From positions 1 to 5,848 of the forward strand of contig JAQGIX010000167.1 of NCBI GenBank assembly GCA_028290925.1: a stretch of 5,848 nt of DNA, given 5' to 3'. The position numbers and the translations under genes were made by a program. Shown in pieces: positions 1 to 5,628 of the stretch. Origin of the DNA: Phenylobacterium sp. Its GTDB lineage: Bacteria; Pseudomonadota; Alphaproteobacteria; Caulobacterales; Caulobacteraceae. The notes under the pieces are model-generated. The model searched no databases. It had not been told where the DNA came from and worked only from the letters and a program-made list of their open reading frames with translations. How positions within the stretch are numbered: the stretch's first letter is position 1; every line of letters begins with the position of its first letter.

Positions 1-144
1 GGGCGCGGGCGCCACGGTGGGCGCTGGCGCTGGCGCGGCCGGCGCCTGGGCGAAGGCCAAGGTCGGGGCGACGAGCGCCGTTGTGCCCAGAAGAAGGGCA
101 AGGCCGGAGGCTAGCGCAGCGCTGGGGGCGCGGTGTCTGTGCAT
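1..144 (-). CDS. bamA: Outer membrane protein assembly factor BamA, N-terminal fragment (signal peptide)
   Basis: Only the first 48 codons lie in the window; the gene runs off the left edge in frame. ATG is at 144-142. The translation is a textbook Sec signal peptide: a basic start (MHRHR), a hydrophobic core at about residues 9-29, and an AFA|Q signal peptidase I site after residue 32. An Ala/Pro-rich stretch (QAPAAPAPAPTVAPAP, 33-48) follows. No POTRA or barrel sequence is visible, so the name rests on position: bamA directly follows rseP in most proteobacteria, and an exported protein is expected here. BamA is the essential outer-membrane barrel that folds and inserts other barrels with its periplasmic POTRA domains. 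The gap from the rseP stop is 31 bases. No good Shine-Dalgarno sequence precedes the ATG, and no in-frame alternative start occurs between it and the rseP stop. Another exported protein cannot be excluded from this fragment. Confidence 0.78.
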   Translation of the reverse strand, partial: MHRHRAPSAALASGLALLLGTTALVAPTLAFAQAPAAPAPAPTVAPAP

Positions 145-175
145 CGAATCAGCCGTTACTGGGGAAAAGCGGACC

Positions 176-1393
176 TTACGAGAATAGGCCGCCGAGGAAA
201 TGGAGCACGTGCTGGCGCTGCAGATCGTTCCACGTCGCGAACAACATCAATCCGAGCACCAGTGCAAGGCCCACGCGATAGCCTGCAGCCTGAACCTTGG
301 CAGCAAGAGGGCGCCGCGCCACCGCTTCATAGGCATAGAAGAGCAGGTGTCCCCCGTCGAGCACAGGCAGCGGCAGCAGGTTCATGAACCCCAGGCTGAC
401 CGAGATCATGGCCGACACCTGCAGTAGGTTGATCGTCACGCCGAGCAGCAAGCTGCTGAGGTCCGGCGCGCCGACTGCGCCGAGCTCGGCGACCTTGCCC
501 GCGACGCTGGCGATGCCGAGCGGACCGCGCAGGCTGTCGGTCGACACCTGGCCGGTGATCATCCGGCCGAGGAAATAGACGGTGGTGGTCACCATGTGCC
601 AGGTGCGCTGGGCGCCGCCGCCCACCGCCTGCAGCGGACCATAGGTCTCATGGATCAGGTCGCCGGGGCCCTGGGGCGGCACGATGCCCAGCCGGCCCAT
701 GAGCTGCGGTCCGGCGACCGGGTCGTTGGTGAGCTCAGAGCGCGGCGTCGCCTTGATGTGGATCTCGGCCGCCGCGCGGCGCACGAGGAAGTCGATCGGC
801 ACCCCGTCGCGCAGGCGCACGTACTGCTGCAGATCGTCGAACGCGCCGATGCCGTGGCCGTCCGCCGCCACGATGAGGTCGCCGGAGCGGAAGCCCGCGG
901 CGGCGGCGGCGCTGTTCGGCGTGATCTCGGCCACCCGCGCGGGGACCATGTCGTGTCCGAAGGCCATCAGGATCCCCGCGAACAGGGCGATGGCCAGGAT
1001 GAAGTTCGCAATCGGTCCCGCGGCGACGATGATCGCGCGCTGCCAGGTGGGCTTGAAGTGGAAGTAGCGGCCGACCGCCCGCGGGCCCTCGCGCGCGGCG
1101 ATCTCGCGCCGCAGGGTCTTCAGCTCCTCGGCGTCGGGGATGCTGGCGGCGTTGTCGTCGCCGGCGAAGCGCACGTAGCCGCCGAACGGCAGCCAGCCGA
1201 TGCGCCATTCCACACCCGAGCGGTCGCGCCAGCTGACGATGGCGCGGCCGAATCCGATGGAGAATCGGTCGATCGCCGTCCCCAGCCACTTGGCGGCCAG
1301 GAAGTGGCCGAGCTCGTGGATAGTGACCACCAGTCCGAGCACCGGAATATAGGCCGCGACCGAGATCAGGACATGTAACGCGGCGCCGAACAT
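176..1393 (-). CDS. rseP: RseP/MmpA-type site-2 zinc metalloprotease (M50)
   Basis: This is an intramembrane zinc protease of the inner membrane, 405 residues long, that cleaves membrane-anchored regulators after a first cut by another protease. The zinc motif HELGH is at residues 26-30 in the first membrane segment (about 7-27). The membrane-reentrant beta-hairpin GWLPFGGYVRF is at 66-76. A second membrane segment spans about 119-145. One PDZ domain lies at about 150-235, with its core PNSAAAAAGFRSGDLI at 159-174. The third segment carries NLLPLPVLDGGHL (338-350) with the zinc ligand D346, and a fourth spans about 371-388. All catalytic residues are present. E. coli RseP has two PDZ domains and about 450 residues; the single PDZ and shorter length resemble alphaproteobacterial MmpA, which degrades the PodJ polarity factor in Caulobacter (family knowledge). 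The substrate here is not known. The start is supported by AGGAG 10 bases upstream. It lies 19 bases after dxr and 31 before bamA. Confidence 0.96.
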   Translation of the reverse strand: MFGAALHVLISVAAYIPVLGLVVTIHELGHFLAAKWLGTAIDRFSIGFGRAIVSWRDRSGVEWRIGWLPFGGYVRFAGDDNAASIPDAEELKTLRREIAAREGPRAVGRYFHFKPTWQRAIIVAAGPIANFILAIALFAGILMAFGHDMVPARVAEITPNSAAAAAGFRSGDLIVAADGHGIGAFDDLQQYVRLRDGVPIDFLVRRAAAEIHIKATPRSELTNDPVAGPQLMGRLGIVPPQGPGDLIHETYGPLQAVGGGAQRTWHMVTTTVYFLGRMITGQVSTDSLRGPLGIASVAGKVAELGAVGAPDLSSLLLGVTINLLQVSAMISVSLGFMNLLPLPVLDGGHLLFYAYEAVARRPLAAKVQAAGYRVGLALVLGLMLFATWNDLQRQHVLHFLGGLFS

Positions 1394-1403
1394 GGACGGG
1401 CAG

Positions 1404-1408
1404 CTCCT
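1404..1408 (-). promoter_or_regulatory. Ribosome binding site of rseP
   Basis: AGGAG on the minus strand, 10 bases before the rseP ATG and inside the 19-base dxr-rseP gap. It supports the ATG at 1393 as the start. Confidence 0.7.
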
Positions 1409-1412
1409 AGGG

Positions 1413-2612
1413 TCAGGCCTGGGCCATAAGGGCGCTTACGACGTCGTCCGCTACGCGGCGCGCCGTCGCATCCGTCGTACGCGCCGCCTCGAGGACATCC
1501 GCGCCGGTCTGCGCGCTCACCGCGATTCGATCCATGCGCTCCAAGGTCTCCGACACGACCCGCGCAATATCGAGAAAGCCGATTCTCCGGTCAAGGAAGG
1601 CCGCGACCGCCACCTCGTCGGCGGAATTGAGCACCGCCGGGGCCGCCCCGCCGGCGCAGAGCGCGTCCTTGGCCAGGCGCAGCGCCGGGAAGCGCTCCAG
1701 GTCCGGCTCCTCGAAAGTCAGGGCCCCGACCTTGGCGAGGTCCAGCCGCGGCGCGGGCCAGGGCAGCCGGTCGGGCCAGGCGAAGGCGCAGGCGATCGGG
1801 GTGCGCATGTCCGGCGGCCCGAGCTGGGCCAAGGTCGAGCCGTCGGCGTACTCCACCAGGCTGTGGACGATCGACTGCGGGTGGATCAGCACGTCGATAC
1901 GCTCCGGGGCCATGGCGAACAGGTAGGCGGCCTCGATCACCTCGAGGCCCTTGTTCATCATGGTCGCGGAATCGATCGAAATCTTGGCCCCCATGTTCCA
2001 GTTCGGATGCGCAAGCGCCTGTTCGGGCGTCGCGCGGGCCATCTGCTCGCGCGACCAGCTGCGGAACGGGCCGCCGGAGGCGGTGAGGACCAGCCGGCTC
2101 ACCTGGTCGGCGCTGGCCGGGGCGAACACCTGGAAGATCGCCGAGTGCTCGGAGTCGACCGGGATCACCACGCCGCCGGCCAGCTTGGCCGTGCGCAGCA
2201 GGGCGGGCCCCGCGCAGATCAGGCTTTCCTTGTTGGCGAGCGCAATCACCGCCCCGGTCCGGGCCGCGGCCAGCGTCGGGGCGAGGCCCGCGAAGCCGAC
2301 GATGGCCGACATCACCCACTGGGCCTCCGCCGAGGCGGCCTCCAGCACGGCGTTCGCCCCGCCGGTGGCCGCGATCCCCGAGCCGCGCAACCGATCGCGC
2401 AGCCGCGGCAGCAGGCTCTCGTCCTGGATGACCGCCAGCTGCGGGCGCCAGCGCAACGCCTGCTCCGCCAGCCGCTCGACATTGCGGCCGGCCGCCAGCG
2501 CCGTCACCTCGACCTCCACCGCGGCCTTCTCGAAGAGGTCGAGGGTCGAGACGCCCACCGAGCCGGTGGAACCCAGAACGGAGACCTTACGCGGCAGGTT
2601 CAATGGCCCCAT
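1413..2612 (-). CDS. dxr: 1-deoxy-D-xylulose 5-phosphate reductoisomerase
   Basis: Dxr converts 1-deoxy-D-xylulose 5-phosphate to 2-C-methyl-D-erythritol 4-phosphate with NADPH in the cytoplasm, the committed step of the MEP isoprenoid pathway. At 399 residues it has the usual length. The NADPH loop GSTGSVG is at 14-20 and LANKES at 125-130. Metal ligands are in DSEH (D153, E155) and E224. Substrate residues lie in TASGGPFR (177-184), in the flexible-loop motif HPNWNMG (202-208; H202, W205), and in SIDSATMMNKGLE (212-224; S215, N220, K221). The conserved C-terminal region with NSADEVAVAAFL is at 329-340. Nothing essential is missing. The ATG at 2612 overlaps the end of cdsA by 13 bases, which suggests translational coupling. 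An in-frame TTG at 2603-2601 overlaps the cdsA stop by four bases and is a credible alternative start. It supplies precursors used by UppS, encoded two genes upstream in the same operon. Confidence 0.97.
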   Translation of the reverse strand: MGPLNLPRKVSVLGSTGSVGVSTLDLFEKAAVEVEVTALAAGRNVERLAEQALRWRPQLAVIQDESLLPRLRDRLRGSGIAATGGANAVLEAASAEAQWVMSAIVGFAGLAPTLAAARTGAVIALANKESLICAGPALLRTAKLAGGVVIPVDSEHSAIFQVFAPASADQVSRLVLTASGGPFRSWSREQMARATPEQALAHPNWNMGAKISIDSATMMNKGLEVIEAAYLFAMAPERIDVLIHPQSIVHSLVEYADGSTLAQLGPPDMRTPIACAFAWPDRLPWPAPRLDLAKVGALTFEEPDLERFPALRLAKDALCAGGAAPAVLNSADEVAVAAFLDRRIGFLDIARVVSETLERMDRIAVSAQTGADVLEAARTTDATARRVADDVVSALMAQA

Positions 2613-3427
2613 CCCAGGTGATTGGCCAGGCGCGCCCCGGCCATGACGACCACGGCGAACATCAGTCCATCAACGCGGTCCAACAGCCCTCCGTGCCCGG
2701 GAATCAGGTCGCCGGAGTCCTTGACCCCGAATCGGCGCTTCAAAGCCGACTCCCAAAGATCGCCCGCCATGGTGGCCAGGCCCACCGCCAGGCCCACCAG
2801 GGCCGCGGCGCGCACGTCGAGGCGGAACACCGAAAGGCCGGCCATCAAGCTGGCGGCGCCGGAGGCCGCGGCCAGCCCGCCGATGAAGCCGGACCAGGTC
2901 TTGTTGGGCGAGAACCGGGGCCACAGCTTGGGCCCCTTGAGGACGCTGCCGACCGCGAAGGCCCCGATGTCGGCCGACCAGGTGCAGGCGAACAACATCA
3001 GCGTCCACCAGTGCCCCTGGTTGGTGGAGCGCAGCCAGACCAGGCACACCGCGGCCGGCGCGATGTAGAGCACGCCATAGCCGGCGTCGACCGCCCGCTC
3101 GGCCACACCGCGCGCCACCAGGGCGGCGGCCAGCGCGCCCAGCGGCACCGCCAACCAGGCCGACTTGAAGTAGCCCAGGTGGGCCAGGAAGACCGCCACC
3201 AGCACCGCCGCGGTGACGGCGGCCGCCACCCGCACCGGGGCGCGCGGGGCGCTCATGCCGCCCCACTCGATGGACAGCAGCGCCGTGCCGACCGAGATCA
3301 CCAGCAGGAACAGCCACCCGCCATGCCACGCCGCGAACAGGGCGGCGGGCACCAGGACCACAGCCGAGGCGACCCTGAGAGCCAGATTCGACCAGTCGAA
3401 GCGCCTAGCCTGCGGCAAGGGCGTCAT
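2600..3427 (-). CDS. cdsA: Phosphatidate cytidylyltransferase (CDP-diacylglycerol synthase)
   Basis: CdsA is an inner-membrane enzyme that makes CDP-diacylglycerol from CTP and phosphatidic acid, the branch point for bacterial phospholipids. At 275 residues it is close to the family length. Hydrophobic segments are visible at about 17-35, 38-52, 66-83, 90-106, 118-132, 140-160, 180-198, 207-221 and 254-269. The family signature is intact at 227-253: S227, K230-R231, K236-D237, H245-G246-G247, D250-R251 and D253. The conserved SPNKTWSGFIGG segment is at 173-184 and GDLWES at 222-227. The start overlaps the end of uppS by 23 bases and the stop overlaps dxr by 13, so translation is probably coupled through the junctions. 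The Shine-Dalgarno sequence is weak. A TTG at codon 4 is another possible start and would change little. Confidence 0.96.
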   Translation of the reverse strand: MTPLPQARRFDWSNLALRVASAVVLVPAALFAAWHGGWLFLLVISVGTALLSIEWGGMSAPRAPVRVAAAVTAAVLVAVFLAHLGYFKSAWLAVPLGALAAALVARGVAERAVDAGYGVLYIAPAAVCLVWLRSTNQGHWWTLMLFACTWSADIGAFAVGSVLKGPKLWPRFSPNKTWSGFIGGLAAASGAASLMAGLSVFRLDVRAAALVGLAVGLATMAGDLWESALKRRFGVKDSGDLIPGHGGLLDRVDGLMFAVVVMAGARLANHLGWGH

Positions 3428-4181
3428 CGGGCACGACGGCCCCGTAGCGGCGATTGCGGGTCTGGAACTCGGCGACCGCCGCCTTCAGGTGATCGGCCGA
3501 ATAGTCCGGCCACAGGACGTCCTGGAACACGAACTCCGCGTAGGCCGCTTCCCAGAGCATGAAATTGGAGAGGCGCTGCTCGCCCGACGGCCGCACGATC
3601 AGGTCCGGCGGCGGCGATCCGGCGGTGGCCAGGAGCGATTCGAACCCCGCCTCGGTGAGATCGCCAGGGACGGCGCGGCCGGCCGCCACCTCCTCGGCGA
3701 AGCGGCGGGCGGCCTCGACGATGTCGGCCTTGCCGCCGTAGTTGAACGCCACATTGAGGAAGAAGGCGTCGTTGCCGGCGGTGCGGGCCTCGGCCTCGCG
3801 GCAGATCTTGATCAGGTCGCGCGACAGGCCCTGCGTGCTGCCGATCACCCGGACGCGGACCCCTTCCCGCTCCAGGCGCGCGAGGTCGGTCTCGAAATAG
3901 CGCTTCGGCAGGGCCATCAGCTCGGCCACCTCGGCGGCCGGGCGGCTCCAGTTCTCGGTGGAAAAGCCGAACACGGTGAGCCAGCGGATATTCAGCTTCG
4001 GCGCCGCCTCGACGATCCGCTTCAGGGTGTCGGCGCCGGCGCGGTGGCCCAGCGAGCGCGGCAGGCCGCGGCGCTTCGCCCAGCGGCCATTGCCGTCCAT
4101 GACGATCGCCACGTGCAGCGGCGCAGCCTCGGCCACGCCGGACGCCTCGCCCTTGGACGGCGTATTCTCTTGGACGGCCAT
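3405..4181 (-). CDS. uppS: Di-trans,poly-cis undecaprenyl diphosphate synthase (isoprenyl transferase)
   Basis: UppS is a cytoplasmic cis-prenyltransferase that adds isopentenyl units to farnesyl diphosphate, giving the C55 carrier lipid for peptidoglycan and other envelope polymers. It has 258 residues, at the long end of the normal range because of about 20 extra polar residues before the core. The catalytic MDGNGRWA is at 28-35 (D29 binds the Mg-diphosphate) and FGFSTENW is at 71-78. NYGG is at 147-150. The C-terminal signature DLIVRPSGEQRLSNF is at 193-207, with WEAAYAEF at 210-217. The signature has RPSGE where many homologues have RTGGE or RTSGE, a tolerated variation as far as I know. 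The exact chain length cannot be read from the sequence; C55 is inferred from the family and the single copy in the operon. An AAGGA lies 11 bases before the ATG. It starts 37 bases after frr and overlaps cdsA by 23 bases. Confidence 0.95.
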   Translation of the reverse strand: MAVQENTPSKGEASGVAEAAPLHVAIVMDGNGRWAKRRGLPRSLGHRAGADTLKRIVEAAPKLNIRWLTVFGFSTENWSRPAAEVAELMALPKRYFETDLARLEREGVRVRVIGSTQGLSRDLIKICREAEARTAGNDAFFLNVAFNYGGKADIVEAARRFAEEVAAGRAVPGDLTEAGFESLLATAGSPPPDLIVRPSGEQRLSNFMLWEAAYAEFVFQDVLWPDYSADHLKAAVAEFQTRNRRYGAVVPDDALAAG

Positions 4182-4192
4182 GGAGTTAAGGG

Positions 4193-4197
4193 TCCTT
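4193..4197 (-). promoter_or_regulatory. Probable ribosome binding site of uppS
   Basis: AAGGA on the minus strand, 11 bases before the uppS ATG in the frr-uppS gap. The spacing is a little long, so support is moderate. Confidence 0.5.
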
Positions 4198-4218
4198 GGG
4201 GGGCCGGCGCGCGCACGC

Positions 4219-4785
4219 TCAGACGTGCATGATCTCTTGTTCTTTGGTTTTCAAGGCTTCGTCGATGCGCTTGATCGCCTCGTCGGTGATCTTCTGGACC
4301 TCGGTCTCGAGCCGCTTGTGGTCGTCCTGATTGATGGCCCCGCCCTTCTCGGCCGCCTTCAGGTCGTCGTTGGCGTCGCGGCGGATGTTGCGCACCGCGA
4401 CACGCTGTTGCTCGGCATACTTCCCGGCCACCTTGGCGAGCTCCTTGCGGCGCTCCTCGGTGAGCGGCGGGATGGGAATCCGCAGGTTCTGGCCGTCCAC
4501 CATGGGATTCAGGCCCAGGCCCGCATTGCGGATGGCTTTTTCCGCCGCGACGACCAGGGCGCGGTCCCAGACGCTGACCATCAGCATGCGGGCGTCAGGC
4601 ACGCTCACTGCGCCCACCTGGTTGAGCGGCATGGAGGCGCCGTAGGCGTCGACGTGCACCTGGTCGAGCAGGCCGACGGAGGCGCGCCCGGTGCGCAGCG
4701 AGCCGAACTCCTCCTTGAGCACCGCGACCGCCTTGTCCATGCGGTCCTTGTAGTTGGAGATCACCGGCTTTTCGGCGGTGGCCAT
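4219..4785 (-). CDS. frr: Ribosome recycling factor
   Basis: RRF acts with EF-G to split the post-termination ribosome and free it for another round of initiation; it is cytoplasmic and essential. At 188 residues it matches the family (185 in E. coli). Domain I, the three-helix bundle, is formed by about residues 1-30 and 106-188. Domain II, the small beta domain, is formed by about 31-105. Conserved segments are GSLRTGRAS (28-36), NPMVDGQNLRIPIPPLTEER (93-112), VRNIRRDAND (131-140) and ITDEAIKRIDEAL (166-178). The reading frame stays open upstream through the whole of pyrH, so the longest possible ORF is misleading. The true start is the ATG at 4785, because it has a strong GAAGGAG eight bases upstream and gives the exact family length. 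It lies 35 bases after pyrH and 37 before uppS. Confidence 0.97.
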   Translation of the reverse strand: MATAEKPVISNYKDRMDKAVAVLKEEFGSLRTGRASVGLLDQVHVDAYGASMPLNQVGAVSVPDARMLMVSVWDRALVVAAEKAIRNAGLGLNPMVDGQNLRIPIPPLTEERRKELAKVAGKYAEQQRVAVRNIRRDANDDLKAAEKGGAINQDDHKRLETEVQKITDEAIKRIDEALKTKEQEIMHV

Positions 4786-4793
4786 TGGTCTTG

Positions 4794-4800
4794 CTCCTTC
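4794..4800 (-). promoter_or_regulatory. Strong ribosome binding site of frr
   Basis: GAAGGAG on the minus strand, eight bases before the ATG at 4785. It is the best Shine-Dalgarno in the window and decides the frr start against the much longer open frame. Confidence 0.85.
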
Positions 4801-4820
4801 GGTCCGTCCGGACTCGGGCC

Positions 4821-5540
4821 TCAGGCGATGGTCGTGAAGACGCCCTCGCCGCCCAGCACCTTCAGCAGATTGCCCCGTTCGCGGATCGAGAAGACCACGA
4901 TCGGGATGTGGTTGTCGCGCATGAGGCTGACCGCCGAGGCGTCCATGACCTTGAGGTCCTTGGCCAGCACGTCCTGGTAGGACAGCGTCTCGTAGCGCTG
5001 CGCCTTGGGATCCTTCTTCGGATCGGCGGTGTAGACGCCGTCGACGCTGGTCCCCTTGAAGAGTGCGTCGCAGCCCATCTCGGCGGCGCGCAGGGCGGCG
5101 GCCGAATCGGTGGTGAAATAGGGCGCGCCGAGGCCGGCGGCGAAGATCACCACGCGGCCCTTCTCCAGGTGGCGCAGGGCGCGCCGGCGGATGTAGGGCT
5201 CGCAGACAGCCTCCATCGGGATCGCCGACTGGACGCGGGTGTAGACACCCTTCTTCTCCATCGACGACTGCAGGGCGAGCGCGTTCATGACGGTGGCCAG
5301 CATGCCCATGTAGTCGGCGCTGGCCCGCTCCACGCCGCTCTCGGCCAGCGCCGCGCCGCGGAAGATATTTCCGCCGCCCACCACCAGGCAGACCTGCACG
5401 CCGGCGCGGACCACCTGGGCGATCTCGTCGGAGACGGCGTCCAGGGTCGCGGGATCGATGCCGAACTGATCGCCGCCGACGCCCGCCTCTCCGGAGAGTT
5501 TCAGGAGGATGCGTTTGTAGCGGGGCTGGGCGTCGGGCAT
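4821..5540 (-). CDS. pyrH: Uridylate kinase (UMP kinase)
   Basis: PyrH phosphorylates UMP to UDP with ATP, in a hexameric enzyme of the amino acid kinase fold that is unrelated to eukaryotic UMP/CMP kinases. The length of 239 residues is normal. Visible landmarks are LKLSGEA (13-19, K14), GGGNIFRG (55-62, R61), ADYMGMLAT (75-83, D76), YFTTDSAAALRAAEMG (141-156, D145), KGTSVDGVYTADPKKDP (162-178) and LKVMDASAV (196-204, D200). All the charged catalytic positions are kept. Two places differ from the usual consensus. The GTGNP loop before FTTD reads GLGAP (136-140), and SGEAL in the N-terminal loop reads SGEAG (16-20). The frame is intact and the rest is well conserved, so I expect an active enzyme. 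AGGGA lies seven bases before the ATG. It follows the hairpin downstream of tsf and precedes frr by 35 bases. Confidence 0.97.
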   Translation of the reverse strand: MPDAQPRYKRILLKLSGEAGVGGDQFGIDPATLDAVSDEIAQVVRAGVQVCLVVGGGNIFRGAALAESGVERASADYMGMLATVMNALALQSSMEKKGVYTRVQSAIPMEAVCEPYIRRRALRHLEKGRVVIFAAGLGAPYFTTDSAAALRAAEMGCDALFKGTSVDGVYTADPKKDPKAQRYETLSYQDVLAKDLKVMDASAVSLMRDNHIPIVVFSIRERGNLLKVLGGEGVFTTIA

Positions 5541-5547
5541 GGCGCAA

Positions 5548-5552
5548 TCCCT
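5548..5552 (-). promoter_or_regulatory. Probable ribosome binding site of pyrH
   Basis: AGGGA on the minus strand, seven bases before the pyrH ATG at 5540. It lies between the tsf-pyrH hairpin and the start codon. Confidence 0.6.
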
Positions 5553-5571
5553 ATCGCAAACTGAACATATG

Positions 5572-5609
5572 CCAAGGGCGCGGCGCGCGTGAACGCGCCG
5601 CGCCCTTGG
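5572..5609 (-). terminator. Perfect 16-bp GC-rich hairpin between tsf and pyrH (terminator or processing element)
   Basis: The arm CCAAGGGCGCGGCGCG (5572-5587) is exactly complementary to CGCGCCGCGCCCTTGG (5594-5609), with a six-base loop at 5588-5593. On the transcribed strand it begins 19 bases after the tsf stop and ends 31 bases before the pyrH ATG. No run of T follows it on either strand, so it is not a canonical intrinsic terminator. It could be a leaky terminator that lowers pyrH expression relative to tsf, or an RNA-stabilising 3' structure. Because pyrH to bamA follow in the same orientation, full termination would need a promoter inside the short stretch 5541-5571, and I see no convincing one. 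Confidence 0.55.
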
Positions 5610-5628
5610 GGTACTCGATGGACCGAGA

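Noticed and set aside
596..1378. Plus-strand open frame of 260 codons opposite rseP
   Set aside because: Its composition is that of a shadow frame and it has no ribosome binding site or domain; rseP on the other strand accounts for the region.
1392..2621. A 409-codon plus-strand open frame covering all of dxr antisense
   Set aside because: It is the GC-rich shadow of dxr: the product is dominated by Arg, Gly, His and Ala without any domain, while the opposite strand encodes a complete conserved enzyme.
2603..3562. Plus-strand open frame of 319 codons antisense to cdsA and uppS
   Set aside because: Low-complexity Arg/Gln/Gly/His-rich translation with no recognisable motif; it crosses a junction of two well-supported minus-strand genes.
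4801..4820. Small GTCCGGAC palindrome in the pyrH-frr gap as a terminator or operator
   Set aside because: An 8-base palindrome is common in GC-rich DNA, has no loop or T-run, and the downstream genes must be transcribed through it.
4219..5547. Minus-strand open frame of 442 codons that could be read as an extended or fused Frr
   Set aside because: The first 254 codons are an out-of-frame, Arg-rich reading of pyrH. The strong ribosome binding site at 4794-4800 and the family length place the real start at 4785.
5551..5568. Five-codon mini-ORF (MFSLR) between the hairpin and pyrH, possibly a leader peptide
   Set aside because: It has no ribosome binding site of its own beyond the hairpin arm, no regulatory codon run, and a five-codon frame is expected by chance.
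5561..5590. Possible pyrH promoter (TTGG-like and ATAG-like elements) next to the hairpin
   Set aside because: Neither element matches a consensus at proper spacing, and the TTGG lies inside the hairpin arm; there is too little to call a promoter.
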